The notes under the pieces: generated by a model
Told to the model about the DNA's origin: nothing
What the model saw: only the letters and a program-made list of their open reading frames with translations
The model's database searches: none
Assembly: GCA_021234535.1 (NCBI GenBank)
Contig: CM037843.1
Span: 25,885,911 to 25,949,910 of the forward strand
DNA length: 64,000 nucleotides
Direction: 5' to 3'
Source: Stichopus chloronotus
Taxonomy: Eukaryota; Echinodermata; Holothuroidea; Aspidochirotida; Stichopodidae
Program-made: the position numbers and the translations under genes
Shown: in pieces, positions 60,446 through 64,000 of the stretch
Layout: each line of letters starts with the position of its first letter
Position numbering within the stretch: the first letter of the stretch is position 1

Positions 60446-63400
60446 CACAGTGCATATGCCATCTGACTTCAAAATTTTTCATTTCTGAAACCAATCAGGA
60501 AAAGCAAACTTCAGCATCAAGATTTCCATCCACTGTCACATACAAATACTGTCAATGGTGACAGAACTAGGAAGGGGCTCCCCAATGAAAAAAGTGAGGG
60601 CTAAAGGTATGTCTAAACCCTCCCCTTCCCACTATTTGCCAATTGCAATGAGAATAAATGAAAGAGGATGTATAATTCAAATTGTAGGCATAAGATCCAT
60701 ATTTCAAGGCTGGGCAAGTTACAGAGCTCTTAGAACACTTGGGAAATATGCTGTTTCTGGTCATTAGGGAGACCAAAAGTCAACTGATGGTGGTGATCTG
60801 CTAATAAATAGTCCTGCTAGCACTCAGTCCAATACTTTTCTAGTTAGTTGTGCTTGTATACTGTACATGTGCATCATTAGTGCAACCTAACTTCTGTGTG
60901 CATTGCTATGGAAAGAGCAAATTCAGCACTTTTATTGTGCACATTTACATGCATGGCATACTGTATAGCTATTCACTGTACAGGTACTGCACAGCAGAGA
61001 ACAACATGTTTTCTCTTCAAAATTCATCACAGGTATGAATCTTTGATCAATGCAACATTAACAATTTGTTACATAAATGATTGTTGTAGTTGGGTTGAAC
61101 ATAGCAGACAACAGCTACACTGACTGTACTATAAATCCAAACTTGTAATAACTTTCTGTTTTCTTAGTATGGGAGAAGGGGAGTAGTTACAGTCAACACA
61201 ACAGGTTTAACCCTGATTGTTTTAAAAGTAAATCTTATTTGATCTCCCTATGTAACAGTATAGAGCAAATGATAGTGCAACCTGGCTATCAACAGGACAT
61301 GCCCACAGTATACAGTATATCTGTTCTACTGTATAAGTCTTAGTCTTCACATCAAAGGTCATGTGCAAAAGGCTGCAGTGCATTGCTTGTAATAATTATT
61401 CCATGGTGTAACTTACAGTAGTGTGACTCAACAGGAGTTGCTGGCATCATCATCCATGGTGAAGAAGGATCAAATTAACAATGTACAGAGAGGAAGTATT
61501 ATGGATATAATCAACAAATTCGGCTGAACTGACATTTTGAGTGCCCTCTGTTGGCACACCTACTTTACCTCAGGAGCTGAACACAACCACCACCACACAC
61601 AAGAGTATACTGTACATGCAGCATGATAGAAACTTTTTTTAAGTCAATGTGATGCATTACACTACATACAAGCCTGTACAGTGGTCTGTTGCTTCAGGCC
61701 TTTTGAGAAATTGATCAACCCATTATTCAACATGAAACATGACAAAACTCTTGTAGCAGGGACATGTAGACTAGGAATAAAACCCAAACATTTACTTGAA
61801 GCCTTCAGATAAAGAATTATTTCAGCCTCTCTGCTACTTAAACTGGATGAGACCTCAAGAGAAAAGGTCAAACATACGTTTGTAAACAACTCTTGCTGAT
61901 CAACACTCACATCAGTATGCAGTATGTGTAAGTAATGCAGTATGTGTATGTTGTACAAATTCTCTACCAAGTTTGGCATGCATGTACAGTATCCTAAAGT
62001 AACCTAACACACCATCATCTTCGCTGCGACACTGCCCTCTCTCTTCTATTTTTTGAGACTTTCAAGTGTGTTTTGTTTGTTCATTCATAGACAGCATTCA
62101 AATTCACCACAGTATCGAAACTATACATCTACAGTAGACACTAAATTGTTAATACAATGAAAGACTTAATTATAATATACATACATGTTTTGCAGACACA
62201 TACACATAAACCAAAATGATTTCAGGCTAAATTTTCACACACTGAACAAAATGAAGCCAAGCATAATAGGTGGAATAGTTGCTCAGTGTGACAAAACAGC
62301 TCTGCCTTCAGCATACAGTACTGTACGCTCTACATACTGTAATGCACATACAGGACAGAGAACTTGTTCATTTGATATCTAACCAAATCTCTGGGGAAAA
62401 CAAAAGTAATTGCAACCATTTGATTTTTTTTAAATAACGTGATAATATTCAGGGAAAACTGCCTGCCAACATTTAGCTGTTTGCCAGTTATACTAAAATT
62501 TCCATTGGAGTTGTGTTATGCAGTTTCATGAGGCTGCCTTTTACCTGACAGAGTTTGGGATTCACTTTGCTCCCTGACAATGATTTTGTCATTTCTCGGA
62601 GATTTTGATAGGAATGATCCAGTTTGAAGAATTCAAACATTGACTTCAAGCAAATCGGTCAAAATATAAACAGAAGGACTTTACTGCAACTAGAGGGATT
62701 AGAACTACTGTAGTTCCATAAATTTCAATTAGGAACTGAATGATAAAATTTAAAATTTTGTTTACACAGGGCCAAGAAAATTCCTTGGTTTCTTTTATAA
62801 GTTTGAACACATGCATAGTTTGGATACATATTTCGAAGGGCTACCAAGCTGCAGCATAAGTGACAACCCGTGAAAAAGGTTAAGGCGACTCCATTTTGGA
62901 GTAGGGTAAATGCGGCCAAATGCAACTCTGAAACTACTTGTGTTTCCTGCATGGTACTGGTTTCAATGACATCATAACTGCACCATACACACACTGTACA
63001 CATACTGCATGATATATTTTGAGCAGGAATCATAGTATAGAGAATGTAGAAGGGCCCCAACCTGTATTGAAAGGTACTGTGAGAACTGGGCTTTTTGCTG
63101 ATAATCAAAGTATGTCAGACACAGGCTAAGCCGTGTTGGAAAACAAGAAACTTGGCAGTACTAGAAATTCCATTATGATCAACTTGCACAAAAACATTAA
63201 TCCAAACTGTTAAACAAACAAACAGTGATCTTCATGTATGTCTGTTTCTTTTAGTTTAAAAGTTCCACAGGAGTTGTAATCCCATGGAAAATGGAGTAGG
63301 ACCACTGACTCCTGGTCAGGAGTCCCAGCTCTGAACTAGAGTTGACTGCGGTACAGTACATTATAAAGCCCCCTGCTGTACACCAACGGTGAAGACTGAG

Positions 63401-64000
63401 AGCATCCACAAAAGTCTACTTAAACTATGCTGGGTGGTGCCAAAGAAGAGGTGGGTGGCATGTAAATTTCTATTGCTTTGAATAAAAATGAAAGCACACT
63501 GTTTGGTAAAGCTGGGTGGGGGGAAAAGTATTAAGTTACTTGTTTGAATCTAAAGACTGTCCTACTTCAATCACTGCTAATGTATATCACTAGTTGACTA
63601 CAGTTTTTCATTATGTACTGAAATAATCATCGGCAATATTCAAAGAACTACAGGACCTAGTCAGTGACACCTTGGCAAAGTTTTCAACGAATGGTTGACA
63701 TGAGAGGAACTTAATGCAGACCAGATGCTCAGCACCCTGAGTCTTCCTCCAAACAAGCAGTGAACATGCACTCTACTAACTGTTAAAACAACCAAAAGTT
63801 TGGCACAACTACAGTACCTCAGTATACCGAAATAGGATGATGATTCACAATTTCATGAAATGGTTCAGTCCTTCAGGAAAATTCAATTTTTGATTGTCTC
63901 TGTCCATTGAGTTGAGACTTGAGTTTTAGTTTCTGCCATCAAGACAGTTTTACACATACTCTACGCAAAATGCATGCAAACACATGATGCATTTGTGGTG

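Larger units (their letters stand above)
40945..64000. other. No gene recognised: probable WDR26 5' intron or upstream DNA
   Basis: I looked on both strands for the missing LisH exon (a RLIGQHL-like peptide ending in two bases before a donor) and for other known families and found none. ORFs up to 145 codons (42782-43219, minus) show no recognisable motif and are open on both strands. Apart from the repeats listed separately, the DNA is AT-rich and unique-looking, with many TACAGTA/TACTGTA words. Confidence 0.55.

Noticed and set aside
61662..61979. 105-codon minus-strand ORF
   Set aside because: No motif, no splice context, and a repetitive start (HILHYLHILH) from simple sequence.
62000..62060. 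Acidic/basic minus-strand stretch near 62.03 kb as the WDR26 SDED-RLIG start
   Set aside because: Only a few acidic residues agree and no LisH sequence follows.

Overview
This is about 64 kb of AT-rich animal nuclear DNA. Genes are split by introns with GT/AG boundaries, and intergenic and intronic DNA is full of diverged transposon remnants. No bacterial-type features (operons, Shine-Dalgarno starts, CRISPR arrays) are present. The gene content (DTL and WDR26), the tRNA-derived SINE, a Penelope-like remnant and the many MITEs fit a marine invertebrate, possibly an echinoderm. That lineage call is inference; only 'metazoan' is firm.

Layout. (1) 482-5472, + strand: the last six coding exons of DTL (CDT2), the WD40 substrate receptor of the CRL4 ubiquitin ligase; earlier exons lie left of the window. 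(2) 5473-10319: DTL 3' UTR with poly(A) signals, then repeat-bearing intergenic DNA. (3) 10320-11432, - strand: two well-spliced, phase-compatible exons of a protein I do not recognise. (4) 11671-40944, - strand: eleven coding exons of WDR26, the LisH-CTLH-WD40 subunit of the CTLH/GID ubiquitin ligase, ending in the stop codon at 11671. All ten internal junctions were checked for splice sites and phase. Only the most N-terminal exon (most of LisH) was not found. (5) 40945-64000: no gene found; probably WDR26 first intron or upstream DNA.

DTL and WDR26 are convergent (tail to tail). Both are WD40 proteins of RING-type ubiquitin ligases, but I see no evidence that the pairing is functional.

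Mobile DNA: three different MITEs with TTAA target duplications, one hAT-like element with an almost intact 8-bp target duplication and a shorter hAT-like one, an internally deleted non-LTR retrotransposon, a dead Penelope-like GIY-YIG fragment, a tRNA-derived SINE, a GC-rich retroelement gag-like block at 36.6-38.4 kb, and tandem or dispersed repeats carrying TGACCTTTGACC-type motifs. I found no convincing new multi-gene system. The observations most worth a second look are the unidentified exons next to and inside WDR26, the 150-bp coding duplication in DTL, and the MITE set.
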